Part shown: positions 51,382 through 60,168 of the stretch, one piece after another
Position numbering within the stretch: position 1 is the first letter of the stretch
Layout: each line of letters begins with the position of its first letter
Assembly: GCA_900545175.1 (NCBI GenBank)
Contig: UQYF01000001.1
Span: forward strand, 287,409-351,408
Source: an uncultured Eubacteriales bacterium
GTDB lineage: Bacteria > Bacillota > Clostridia > Lachnospirales > Lachnospiraceae
DNA: 64,000 nt
Direction of reading: 5' to 3'
Translations under genes and position numbers: made by a program
Notes under the pieces: model-generated
What the model saw: the letters and a program-made list of their open reading frames with translations, nothing else
Databases searched by the model: none
Told to the model about the DNA's origin: nothing

Positions 51382-52578
51382 ATGAAAAAGATAGTTCCTG
51401 TTCTTTTCTTAAAGGACAAAAAAATGTTTAGTGATAAAGAATGTCTTGTTCCTGTAGCAGATGATATTTCACCGGTGGAAATCTGTCTGCGTCTTGAAGC
51501 TGCCGGAGCGGACGAGTTTCTTATAATGGATTTGTCATATGATGATGCATCACATGATGCTGCTATATCAGTGATAAGGGAAATCGGAAGGCAGACCGAC
51601 TTACCTCTCAATATCGGCGGAAATATTAAGAGAGTAGAGGATGTCAAAAAATATCTGTATGCCGGCGGAAGAAGAGCTGTACTTGATTCTGAAGCTCAAT
51701 CTAATGTCGCTATGATGACGGAGGTTTCTAACAGATTCGGATGTGACAAGATTGGTATTATAGTATCGGATGAAAGCTTTGACACAGAACTTGCAGATTT
51801 GTGCGCCGAGAACAAGATTAATTCATTTTTCAGCTCGAATTTTGACGGATTTTATGCAAATTCAGACTTTTATTTGACAAAAGCCGACATAAATTGCGAT
51901 TACAATACATATAAGGAGAAATTAAAAAAGCAGGGATTTGAAGTCGTAAGCTTTACATCCGCCATTGATTTTTCCGATTTTAAATTGAACAGTGACGGTC
52001 TTATTCCTGTGATTGTTCAGGATTATAAAACTGATGAAGTTTTAATGCTTGCGTACATGAATAGGGAAGCCTTTGACAATACTTTAAAAACAGGGCTTAT
52101 GACATACTACAGCAGAAGCCGTAAGGAGCAGTGGGTAAAGGGCGAGACATCAGGCCACTACCAGTATGTAAAATCATTGGACATTGACTGCGATAATGAT
52201 ACACTTTTAGCAAAAGTAAAGCAGATTGGTGCCGCATGCCATACAGGAAATTACAGCTGTTTTTACAGAAATCTTGCCACAAAGGACTATGTTGAGACTA
52301 ATCCTTTAAAAGTTTTTAAGGAAGTGATGGCTGTCATTGAGGACAGAAAGGTTCATCCAAAGGAAGGTTCCTATACCAATTATCTTTTCGACAAAGGAAT
52401 TGACAAGATTCTTAAAAAATGCGGCGAAGAAGCGACTGAAATCATAATTGCAGCTAAGAATCCTGATCCTGAGGAGATAATCTATGAGATTTCCGATTTT
52501 CTGTATCATGTCATGGTTTTAATGTCCTTAAAGGGTGTAACTTGGGATGAGATTACAGCGGAGCTTGCAAAGAGATAA
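51382..52578 (+). CDS. hisI: HisF-like degenerate domain fused to HisI-HisE
   Basis: A 398-residue fusion. Residues 198-300 are phosphoribosyl-AMP cyclohydrolase (HisI): WVKGETSGH, DNDTLLAKV, and the zinc motif ACHTGNYSC. Residues 312-398 are phosphoribosyl-ATP pyrophosphatase (HisE): KKCGEEATEIIIA and EISDFLYHVMVLM. Residues 1-about 125 resemble the first half of a HisF/HisA barrel: PVEICLRLEAAGADEFLIMDLSYD, then LPLNIGGNIKRVEDVKKYLYAGGRRAVLDSEA. The catalytic aspartate of the first strand (LDV in HisF) is missing (VLFL here), and the region 125-197 is only weakly barrel-like. The N-terminal domain is therefore probably non-catalytic. Confidence 0.9.
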   Translation: MKKIVPVLFLKDKKMFSDKECLVPVADDISPVEICLRLEAAGADEFLIMDLSYDDASHDAAISVIREIGRQTDLPLNIGGNIKRVEDVKKYLYAGGRRAVLDSEAQSNVAMMTEVSNRFGCDKIGIIVSDESFDTELADLCAENKINSFFSSNFDGFYANSDFYLTKADINCDYNTYKEKLKKQGFEVVSFTSAIDFSDFKLNSDGLIPVIVQDYKTDEVLMLAYMNREAFDNTLKTGLMTYYSRSRKEQWVKGETSGHYQYVKSLDIDCDNDTLLAKVKQIGAACHTGNYSCFYRNLATKDYVETNPLKVFKEVMAVIEDRKVHPKEGSYTNYLFDKGIDKILKKCGEEATEIIIAAKNPDPEEIIYEISDFLYHVMVLMSLKGVTWDEITAELAKR

Positions 52579-52606
52579 TAAAAAATATTTAAACGGAGTA
52601 TAATTT

Positions 52607-53800
52607 ATGAGAAAACTTGTTATCACAACATTTTCTGATAAGATTACAGCCGTCACTTTCGAGGAGGGTAAGCCTTCCCTTATCAATGTCTATGACAAAA
52701 ATGACAGTGACAGGGAGGCTGCCCTCCTCGGAAATGTATATATAGGCCGTGTCCAGAATGTTGTTAAAAATATCAATTCAGCTTTTATAGAAATTGCAAA
52801 AGATGTTGTATGTTATTATTCTCTTGACGATAACACACAGCATCATTTTTTGAATAGAAAAAATACCGATAAAGTGTGCCAGGGTGACCTTATGCTGGTT
52901 CAGGTTTCCAAAGAAGCCATTAAGACAAAGGCACCTTCCGTATCGTCACGGATAAGCATCACAGGAAACTATATTGTAATGTCACTTGATGGCAAGGGTG
53001 AGGTGGCTGTATCAGCCAAGATAAGAGATAACCTTTTCAGGAAATATATTCAGGAAAAACTCAAGCCGTATATTGACGAATCCGAAGGACGGATAAGCTT
53101 TATTGTGAGGACTGCGGCATATAAGATTGATGAGTCTGAGCTTTTAAAAGAAGCTGAGTATATGAGCGGGCTTGAAAACTCAATCCATGTCAAAGCAATA
53201 TCAAGGCCTGCTTTTACCTGTCTTTATAAAAAGGAAGAACAGTATGTTTCGGATATACGTGAGAGTAAGTTTACCGCAGCTGACAGCATAGTGACTGATG
53301 AACCGGAAGTGTTGGAAAATATAATATCGGGCATTCCGAAAGTGAAAGATATAACCACCTTGTATGATGATAAGCTTCTTTCATTATATAAATGCTATAA
53401 TATCGAGAAAATATTACATGATGCATTAAATCAGCATGTATGGCTTAAATCAGGAGCGTATCTTATAATTGAGCCTACAGAAGCACTTACGGTTATAGAT
53501 GTAAACACCGGAAAATTCGATGGCAATAAGAAAAATCGTGAGGATACATTTCTTAAGATAAATCTTGAAGCTGCTGCCGAAATATGCAGGCAGCTCCGTC
53601 TCAGAAATATATCAGGAATAGTAATCGTAGATTTCATAAATATGGAAAGTACCGCAAACAATTCAACATTAATCGAGTTTTTAAAAACAGAGCTGGCAAA
53701 GGATTCAATTCCGTCTTTTTTCATAGAAATGACCAAGTTAGGGCTGGTTGAAATAACTCGGAAGAAGATTAAAAAACCATTATATGAAGTATTCTCCTGA
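52607..53800 (+). CDS. RNase E/G family ribonuclease
   Basis: A 397-residue RNase E/G homologue. The S1 RNA-binding domain shows GNVYIGRVQNVVKNINSAFIEI, and the nuclease site has VIDVNTGKF and VIVDFINM, each with a metal-binding aspartate of the RNase E type. It is shorter than RNase G (about 480-490): it stops shortly after the catalytic block (KLGLVEITRKKIKKPLYEVFS), so the zinc-link and C-terminal parts are absent. ACGGAGTATAATTT precedes the ATG. It follows the his genes by 28 bases and may be co-transcribed. Confidence 0.88.
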   Translation: MRKLVITTFSDKITAVTFEEGKPSLINVYDKNDSDREAALLGNVYIGRVQNVVKNINSAFIEIAKDVVCYYSLDDNTQHHFLNRKNTDKVCQGDLMLVQVSKEAIKTKAPSVSSRISITGNYIVMSLDGKGEVAVSAKIRDNLFRKYIQEKLKPYIDESEGRISFIVRTAAYKIDESELLKEAEYMSGLENSIHVKAISRPAFTCLYKKEEQYVSDIRESKFTAADSIVTDEPEVLENIISGIPKVKDITTLYDDKLLSLYKCYNIEKILHDALNQHVWLKSGAYLIIEPTEALTVIDVNTGKFDGNKKNREDTFLKINLEAAAEICRQLRLRNISGIVIVDFINMESTANNSTLIEFLKTELAKDSIPSFFIEMTKLGLVEITRKKIKKPLYEVFS

Positions 53801-53828
53801 AATTTTCAAAAAAATTACGCATAATGGA

Positions 53829-53857
53829 TTGTTTTTTAAATGTTTTTTATATATAAT
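53829..53857 (+). promoter_or_regulatory. promoter of the ABC transporter operon
   Basis: TTGTTT (53829-53834), 17 bases, TATAAT (53852-53857), about 60 bases before the first ATG. Confidence 0.6.
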
Positions 53858-53918
53858 TAAATTTACATGAAAAAAATAAAACAAATAATGTGTAAAACAC
53901 GGAAATTGAGGTACCCAA

Positions 53919-54962
53919 ATGGATATCAGAATTGAGAATCTGACAAAGGCTTATGGAGATTTCAAAGCAGTCGACAATATGAATCTTCATATAGCAGACG
54001 GTGAACTTGTTGGTCTTTTAGGCCCTTCTGGATGTGGAAAGTCCACAACTTTATTTATGCTTGCAGGTCTTTCGGATCCCACTTCCGGAAATATCTTTTT
54101 CGGAGATAAGAATGTAACTAAGGTTGCACCTGAGGACAGAGAGATTGGTCTTGTGTTCCAGAACTATGCGCTATATCCGCATATGACAGTTGAAGAGAAC
54201 ATCATGTTTCCACTCATCAACCGTAAGGTGAAGAAGGCTGAGGCAAGAGAGCGTGCCAATGAGATGGCAAAGCTTGTCCAGCTTGATGGTCTTATGAAGC
54301 GTAAGCCAAAGGCATTATCAGGCGGACAGCAGCAGCGAGTAGCTATCGCAAGAGCACTTGTAAAAAAGCCTGAAGTATTACTTCTTGATGAGCCTCTTTC
54401 TAACCTTGATGCGAAGCTTCGTATTGAGACAAGAGAAGAAATCAGAAGAATACAGCAGGAAGTTAAGATTACAACTATCTTCGTAACACACGATCAGGAA
54501 GAAGCTATGAGTATTTCAGATCGTATAGCAGTTATGAAGAGCGGTATTGTCCAGCAGTATGAAGTTCCTCAGGCAATGTACCTTAATCCTGACAACCTCT
54601 TCGTTGCGCAGTTCCTTGGTATGCCACAGGTCAATACATTTTCTGTTGATGTAAAGGGTGGCAGCATCTACTGCAATGGAGCACTGTTACGTTCAGGATG
54701 CGAGCTTAAGGACGGCACATATACAGCAGGTATACGTCCTGAGTCTTTTGAGATTGCACAGGAAGGCATCACTGTCAAGGCTTCACATGTAAGAATGACA
54801 GGTCGTGATCTTCTTATCCATTTTTCAATCGGAAACACTGAGTTTAGAATCCTTGTTCACTCTGACCTTTCAATCAAAGAGGGCGATGAGTTCACTATCC
54901 GTGCCCGCAAGAATCAGATTATGATTTTTGACACTGATGAGAAGAGCTTAGGCAAATTTTAA
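53919..54962 (+). CDS. sugar ABC transporter ATPase (MsmX/UgpC/MalK type)
   Basis: A 347-residue ATP-binding subunit of the carbohydrate CUT1 family. Walker A GPSGCGKST, Q-loop FQNYALYPHM, signature LSGGQQQRVA, Walker B VLLLDEPLSNLD and H-loop VTHDQEEAM are all intact, followed by a C-terminal TOBE/OB regulatory domain from about 240. In many Firmicutes one unlinked MsmX serves several importers; here the ATPase is the first gene of a complete importer operon. Confidence 0.95.
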   Translation: MDIRIENLTKAYGDFKAVDNMNLHIADGELVGLLGPSGCGKSTTLFMLAGLSDPTSGNIFFGDKNVTKVAPEDREIGLVFQNYALYPHMTVEENIMFPLINRKVKKAEARERANEMAKLVQLDGLMKRKPKALSGGQQQRVAIARALVKKPEVLLLDEPLSNLDAKLRIETREEIRRIQQEVKITTIFVTHDQEEAMSISDRIAVMKSGIVQQYEVPQAMYLNPDNLFVAQFLGMPQVNTFSVDVKGGSIYCNGALLRSGCELKDGTYTAGIRPESFEIAQEGITVKASHVRMTGRDLLIHFSIGNTEFRILVHSDLSIKEGDEFTIRARKNQIMIFDTDEKSLGKF

Positions 54963-54979
54963 CTGAGGAGAGACTGACT

Positions 54980-55846
54980 ATGGAAAAAAAGAGCATGAAG
55001 GGCTATCTTTACCTGATGCCCGCATTGATAATCATTCTTTTATTTACTGCTTATCCTCTTGTCAGAGCTTTTCTTATGAGCTTTTACGAAGATTATAATA
55101 TGATAAGTGGCGAATATAGCAGAATTGGTCTCGGCAATTATAAAGACCTTTTTGGCGATAAGGTATTTATTAAAGCACTCAGGAACACAAGCATTTATGT
55201 TGTATTCGTTGTACCATGTTCCATCGCTTTATCACTTCTTATTGCAGTATTTTTAAACAGCAACATCAAGTGTCAGGGCTTATTCCAGACAATATTCTTC
55301 CTCCCATATGTAACCAGCGTTATCGCTATCGGTCTTGTATGGAGCTGGATTTTTAACAGTAATTACGGTCTGCTTAACTACATGTTAAGCTGGTTCGGCA
55401 TTTCAAAGGTTCAATGGCTCAATGATCCTAAGTATGCACTTCCGTCACTTATTATTTTCAGTGTATGGAAGAGTATGGCATTTGATATTCTGATATTCCT
55501 CGCCGGACTTCAGACAATTCCTAAGGATCTGTATAATGCAGCAAGAGTCGACTCTACGCCGAGATGGAGAGTGTTCTGGAAGATTACGGTTCCTGGAATT
55601 GCACCTATGATTTCATATGCTTTTATAATGGGCTTTATCAGTGCATTTAAGGTATATAACGAAGTATTCTCACTCTTTGGCGGTAAAGCAGGTCCTGCTA
55701 ACAGTGCAGTTACTGTTGTATACTATATTTATGACAAGTTCTATAACAGCTATAATTATGGACTTGCATCTGCTGCTGCAGTTATATTATTCCTCATTAT
55801 CCTTGTACTTACAATCATACAGAGAATAATGGGAAGAAGGAAGTAG
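54980..55846 (+). CDS. sugar ABC transporter permease (MalF/UgpA type)
   Basis: A 288-residue membrane subunit with six transmembrane helices. The EAA loop that docks on the ATPase reads NAARVDSTPRWRVFWKITVPGIAP. It belongs to the CUT1 carbohydrate family. CTGAGGAGAGACTGACT precedes the ATG and the second permease starts ten bases after its stop. Confidence 0.95.
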   Translation: MEKKSMKGYLYLMPALIIILLFTAYPLVRAFLMSFYEDYNMISGEYSRIGLGNYKDLFGDKVFIKALRNTSIYVVFVVPCSIALSLLIAVFLNSNIKCQGLFQTIFFLPYVTSVIAIGLVWSWIFNSNYGLLNYMLSWFGISKVQWLNDPKYALPSLIIFSVWKSMAFDILIFLAGLQTIPKDLYNAARVDSTPRWRVFWKITVPGIAPMISYAFIMGFISAFKVYNEVFSLFGGKAGPANSAVTVVYYIYDKFYNSYNYGLASAAAVILFLIILVLTIIQRIMGRRK

Positions 55847-55855
55847 GAGGCATGT

Positions 55856-56695
55856 ATGAACAAGAAAAGAAAAGTATTTAATGTCATAACAACAATATTG
55901 AAGTATTTTATCCTTATATTAGGAGCATTGTTTACACTTATGCCTTTCCTGTGGATGATATTCTCATCACTCAAGACACCTGCCGAGATTATCTCAATTC
56001 CACCTACAATCCTTCCATCGTCACCACATTGGTCTAATTATGCTGAAGCATGGAAGGCAGCTCCGTTTCCGAGATATTTCTTGAATACAATTATTGTGAC
56101 AATATTCTCTACAATAGGTGTACTTGCAACTGCTGTCCTTTCTGCTTTTGCATTTTCAAGACTTAATTTTCCTGGAAAGAAGCTTATATTTTCACTTTTC
56201 CTTGCAACACTTATGATTCCCGGTGAGATGTTGATTATCACTAACTTCATCACAATCACCAAGTTAAAGTGGATTGACACATATCAGGCTATGATTGTTC
56301 CATACATGTCGAATGTATTCTATATCTACTTGTTGACACAGTTTTTCTCACAGGTGCCTGAATCGTTATATCTTGCGGCTAAGGTTGACAAGTGCAGTGA
56401 TTTCAAGTATATGATGAAGATTATGGTTCCTATGAACAAGAGTGCTATAACTACTATAGCTATACTTAACATAATCGGCTGCTGGAACTCATTCCTCTGG
56501 CCTCTTCTTGTAACTAATAACACCAACATGAGAGTAATCTCTAATGGACTTGTTCGTTTCCAGACAGAAGCCGGTTCTAATTATGAGCTTATAATGGCAG
56601 CATCCACAATCATGGTTATGCCGATTATCATAGTATACTTGTTCTTAAGAAAGCACATTATAGAGGGTGTGACACAGAGCGGTCTTAAGAGCTGA
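55856..56695 (+). CDS. sugar ABC transporter permease (MalG/UgpE type)
   Basis: A 279-residue membrane subunit with six helices. The EAA loop reads LAAKVDKCSDFKYMMKIMVPMNKSA, with the last glycine of the EAA consensus not obvious. The MalG-like start has FTLMPFLWMIFSSLKTPAEI. GTAGGAGGCATGT precedes the ATG. The solute-binding gene follows after 187 bases that hold a hairpin. Confidence 0.95.
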   Translation: MNKKRKVFNVITTILKYFILILGALFTLMPFLWMIFSSLKTPAEIISIPPTILPSSPHWSNYAEAWKAAPFPRYFLNTIIVTIFSTIGVLATAVLSAFAFSRLNFPGKKLIFSLFLATLMIPGEMLIITNFITITKLKWIDTYQAMIVPYMSNVFYIYLLTQFFSQVPESLYLAAKVDKCSDFKYMMKIMVPMNKSAITTIAILNIIGCWNSFLWPLLVTNNTNMRVISNGLVRFQTEAGSNYELIMAASTIMVMPIIIVYLFLRKHIIEGVTQSGLKS

Positions 56696-56793
56696 TACAA
56701 GTTATGAAAGCACAATTTGTAAACTTGAGAGACATAATTTTGTAAAAATATATGCTCATTAGATAATTTTTACACAAATTATATTGACAAGGG

Positions 56794-56833
56794 ATTGCTT
56801 CAGGTAGTACCATAAGTACCTGTGAAAAGCAAT
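56794..56833 (+). other. hairpin between permease and binding-protein genes
   Basis: ATTGCTT-CAGGTA (56794-56806) pairs with TACCTG-TGAA-AAGCAAT (56817-56833), leaving a small internal loop and a ten-base apical loop. No T-run follows. Stem-loops at this position are known in binding-protein-dependent operons to change the relative amount of each product. A TTGACA at 56784-56789 lies just upstream. Confidence 0.55.
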
Positions 56834-56882
56834 AGATTGGACAGCTGATTTTTGTCCAAACACAAAAAGGAGAGAAAAAGAA

Positions 56883-58220
56883 ATGAAACTCAAGAAGGGA
56901 CTTGCTGTAGCACTTACAGCAACAATGGCATTTGGAGCACTTACCGGATGCAGCAATAATGGAGGTAACAACGAGACAACTGCCGGTACTGTATCACAGG
57001 CAGAGAGCACATCTGCAGCTGAGTCAACATCCGCTGCAGAGACAACAAGCAGTACAACAACTGACAATACAGGTATTGAATCATGTACAATCGAGTTCTG
57101 GCATGCAATGAACAACAAGCAGGAGGAAGAACTCAAGGCTCTCACAGATAAGTTTAATGCCGAGAATGAGTATGGTATCACTGTTAATCTCACAAATCAG
57201 GGAAAATATTCAGATTTAAGCTCAAAGCTTACAGCTAATGCTGCTGCTGATACGCTTCCTGACTTATCACAGGCTTACAACAACTGGCTTTCAGCTTATT
57301 CAGACAAGCTTGTTCATCTTGATGATTTTGTAGCAAATGATTTTGATAACTGGGATGATATCATAGCCGGTTACAGAGAAGAGAACAGCCAGTTCGGTTT
57401 TATCAGCGGTGTTCCATTTAACAAGAGCACATACGTTCTGTTCTATAATAAAACTATGTTCGATGAGCTCGGTTTAACAGCTCCTACAACATGGGATGAA
57501 CTTCTTACAGTAGCTGAGACAATCAAGACTGCGAAGGGTATCGAGACTATCGGCTGGGATGACCTTGCAGGAATGTTCCAGGCTATGCTTGTACAGAACG
57601 GCTCAGGTTATATTGATGAGAATGGTGCATTATTTGACAATGAGAAGGGTCTTGAGACTGTTGAGTACATCATGAACCTTTACAACAATGGTTATGCACG
57701 CCTTGTCGGTGAGGATAAGTATTTTTCTAACGTAATCAGCAATCAGTTAATCGCTTCTTATGTTGGTTCATCAACAGGTGCTTCTTACATCACAGCAGAA
57801 GGCTGGGAGCTTGGCGTTGCACCACTTCCAATTAACACAGAGAAGGCAGCTAATGCAGCCGGTACTAATATTGTTATGTTCACACAGGATCAGAATAAGC
57901 AGAAGGCAGCTTGGGAGTACCTTAAGTTCATAACAAGTGCTGAAGCTACAACAGAGTGGGCTATGGAAACAGGTTATCTTCCTGTAAGAACATCTGCATA
58001 TGAGTCTGATACATATCAGAAGTTCATGGAGACAGATCCTACATCTATAGCAGCTTATTCACAGTCAGCTTACTTCATCAGCCAGCCATCATTTGAAGGC
58101 AGCTATGATGTAATGAATATAATCAACGCAACTCTCGAGGAGCAGATTTATGCTAAGGCTGATGCTCAGACAGCTCTTGATGCTTTAGTATCAGCAGTTA
58201 ACAATATTCTTAAGAAATAA
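56883..58220 (+). CDS. sugar ABC transporter solute-binding lipoprotein
   Basis: A 445-residue extracellular lipoprotein of the family-1 solute-binding proteins (MalE-like, SBP_bac_1). The lipobox LTGC gives C23 as lipidated residue, followed by a Ser/Thr/Ala/Glu-rich linker to about residue 60. The binding domain begins TIEFWHAMNNKQEEELKALTDKFNAEN. Two-lobe elements include GFISGVPFNKSTYVLFYNKTMFDELGL. AGGAGAGAAAAAGAA precedes the ATG. It is the last gene of the operon; the ligand is unknown. Confidence 0.95.
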   Translation: MKLKKGLAVALTATMAFGALTGCSNNGGNNETTAGTVSQAESTSAAESTSAAETTSSTTTDNTGIESCTIEFWHAMNNKQEEELKALTDKFNAENEYGITVNLTNQGKYSDLSSKLTANAAADTLPDLSQAYNNWLSAYSDKLVHLDDFVANDFDNWDDIIAGYREENSQFGFISGVPFNKSTYVLFYNKTMFDELGLTAPTTWDELLTVAETIKTAKGIETIGWDDLAGMFQAMLVQNGSGYIDENGALFDNEKGLETVEYIMNLYNNGYARLVGEDKYFSNVISNQLIASYVGSSTGASYITAEGWELGVAPLPINTEKAANAAGTNIVMFTQDQNKQKAAWEYLKFITSAEATTEWAMETGYLPVRTSAYESDTYQKFMETDPTSIAAYSQSAYFISQPSFEGSYDVMNIINATLEEQIYAKADAQTALDALVSAVNNILKK

Positions 58221-58300
58221 TAATAGCTGATTTTATTGCTTTTAAACAATATGGCTGTTATTAATAACAAATCTATTATTTGAATAGATTTAATGCAAAT

Positions 58301-58340
58301 AAAGTGGCTGCCCATATCTAGGCAGCCCTTTATTTCTCTT
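58301..58340 (+). terminator. terminator of the ABC transporter operon
   Basis: AAAGTGGCTGCC (58301-58312) pairs with GGCAGCC-CTTT (58321-58331), followed by ATTTCTCTT. Confidence 0.85.
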
Positions 58341-58433
58341 AATGAATAAATTGTAAAGTTAAGAGCCTAATATGATGAAATATATTCTCCGATAAGGATA
58401 TGTTTTATCAGCACAAATTTATGGAGGAGGAAA

Positions 58434-59816
58434 ATGACAAAAATATCATTTTTTAACGGTTTAAAGGAAATAGGAGGTACATTCGTTGCCGTAGAGACGG
58501 AGAGCACCAAATGTATGTTTGACTTTGGCTTCGCTGTAGCCGGACGTATGGATACTAAAATTCGCAAAAGAAAGGATGATTTTGCAGTAGACTATATACG
58601 TCTTGGCATGCTCACACCTGCTGACGGAATCTATGACAAGTATACTGCAAAAAAAACCGGTCTGGTTCCTTATGGCGAACTTGGAAAAGAGTGTTTTTTT
58701 GTGATTTCCCATATGCATATTGACCACATGGGTGGTCTTGGATGCCTTCATCCTGACATTCCCGTATACATGAGCACTGGTTCACTTAAGCTGTACCGTC
58801 AGCTCGCAAAGAACGGCGACGTGGAGCATAGAGAGCATCCTAACTGTATCGGCGTAGATTACGGTGCCGAGTTCACTGTCGGCGACATTACGGTTAAGTG
58901 TGTTCCTGTCGACCATGATGTAGCCGGAGCATGTGGTTTCTTAATCACAACACCTGACGGAAATATATGCTATACGGGCGATTACCGTTTCCACGGCTTC
59001 CACCCGGCATATTCCGAGGAGTTCGGAAAGACATGTCATGGAGCAGATGTAGTCATCACAGAGGGCGTTACCGCAAGCTTCGAGGATATCGACATGCTCT
59101 CACTTGAGAAGCCTGCAGAGCCTGACAGAACAGAGGAGGGCTTACAGAAAGAGCTTCACGCTGCATCCCAAGAGGATAATGGCCTTATAGTTGTAAATCC
59201 GTACAACAGAAATGTTGAACGCGTACACCGCATGATTAATACCTTTAAGAACTGCGGAAGAACTCTTGTCCTTGACCCTGTACAGGCTGACTATGTGGCT
59301 GCATTCTATCCTGAGGATGAGATTGCCGTATACGAGCAGACCTACAACGAGGCTTGCAGCGACAACTCCGTTGTAACGGAGAACAAGCCTAGAATCTGCC
59401 GCGAGGGTATCCCGGCGGGCTGGAAAGTTGTAAGCCGCGAGGAACTCATAAAGAATCCTTCTAAGTACGCTCTCCAGCTTGACTACGCAGATATGTATGA
59501 GCTGACCGACTTAAAGGATGTGGTATCAAGATACATCCACATGGACGGTGCGCCTCTCGGAGCTTACGATCCGTCATTTGCAAAGATGAAGGAATTCCTT
59601 GAGGTGTGCGGCATAGTTTATGATTTCAAAGGACTTGGCGGACACGCTAAGCCATATTATTTAAGAACAATGCTCGACACGATAGAGCCTAAGACACTCA
59701 TTCCTCTTCACAGCTTCCGCCCTGAGCAGGTCAACACCGCAAAGGCAGGAACCCGCATTCTTCCTGAGTACGGCGATGTGTATGAGCTTAAAGATGGAGT
59801 AGTGACAAAGTTATAA
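58434..59816 (+). CDS. metallo-beta-lactamase fold protein with beta-CASP-like domain (RNase J-like)
   Basis: A 460-residue metal-dependent hydrolase. The MBL site is H93-x-H95-x-D97-H98 (HMHIDHMGG), followed by VPVDHDVAGACGF, TGDYRFHGF with the bridging aspartate, and a late H-containing GLGGHAKPYY and LIPLHSFRPEQ as in RNase J and beta-CASP nucleases. Residues about 240-360 form the beta-CASP-like insert. It is shorter than RNase J (about 555) because the C-terminal domain is missing. Nuclease activity is inferred. ATGGAGGAGGAAA precedes the ATG. Confidence 0.85.
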   Translation: MTKISFFNGLKEIGGTFVAVETESTKCMFDFGFAVAGRMDTKIRKRKDDFAVDYIRLGMLTPADGIYDKYTAKKTGLVPYGELGKECFFVISHMHIDHMGGLGCLHPDIPVYMSTGSLKLYRQLAKNGDVEHREHPNCIGVDYGAEFTVGDITVKCVPVDHDVAGACGFLITTPDGNICYTGDYRFHGFHPAYSEEFGKTCHGADVVITEGVTASFEDIDMLSLEKPAEPDRTEEGLQKELHAASQEDNGLIVVNPYNRNVERVHRMINTFKNCGRTLVLDPVQADYVAAFYPEDEIAVYEQTYNEACSDNSVVTENKPRICREGIPAGWKVVSREELIKNPSKYALQLDYADMYELTDLKDVVSRYIHMDGAPLGAYDPSFAKMKEFLEVCGIVYDFKGLGGHAKPYYLRTMLDTIEPKTLIPLHSFRPEQVNTAKAGTRILPEYGDVYELKDGVVTKL

Positions 59817-59860
59817 ATTGTGTGAGCTATGGTGCGGAACAATTTGATATAAGCTTTCAG

Positions 59861-59902
59861 ACAGGTCTGTGGATATCTACAATATTCACGGACTTGTTTT
59901 TT
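59861..59902 (+). terminator. terminator of the MBL-fold gene
   Basis: ACAGGTCTGTG (59861-59871) pairs, with G-T wobbles, with CACGGACTTGT (59887-59897), followed by TTTTT. It runs straight into the multi-hairpin element. Confidence 0.75.
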
Positions 59903-60022
59903 GTGTAATAGGAAACTTCGTTCCTATTACACAAAAACGCTCTGCAGGGATGCGCACTGCGGCATACAATGCAGATGTCGCCTGCGACCGCCGCAGGTGC
60001 GAGAATGTGCCAAGGCACATTC
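59902..60022. repeat. GC-rich multi-hairpin intergenic element
   Basis: Three strong structures lie in a row. A perfect 13-bp hairpin (TGTGTAATAGGAA at 59902-59914 and its complement at 59921-59933, loop ACTTCG). A branched stem CGCAC-TGCGG (59953-59962) with CCGCA-G-GTGCG (59991-60001), enclosing GCA/TGC and GTCG/CGAC sub-hairpins. A perfect 9-bp hairpin GAATGTGCC-AA-GGCACATTC (60003-60022). The element is far more GC-rich than its surroundings. It is either a dispersed palindromic repeat or a structured RNA. No gene is supported here, and the rest of the gap (60023-60168) is AT-rich with no clear signal. Confidence 0.7.
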
Positions 60023-60168
60023 CTTGTTCTTAAAATCATAAACAAGCGGATATTATATTTGTATCGGAGAGTAAAGTATGTTAATATGTTAATGAAAAAT
60101 TTGAAAAATTGAAATTCGTAATTAAATATATTGTATAGAATTAAGAAAGACATGAGGTTATTTCAGGT

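Noticed and set aside
59857..60153. A 98-codon reverse-strand open frame across the multi-hairpin element
   Set aside because: It translates palindromic DNA (NVPWHILAPAAVAG...), has no ribosome site at its ATG, and covers the terminator of the preceding gene. A repeat is the better explanation.
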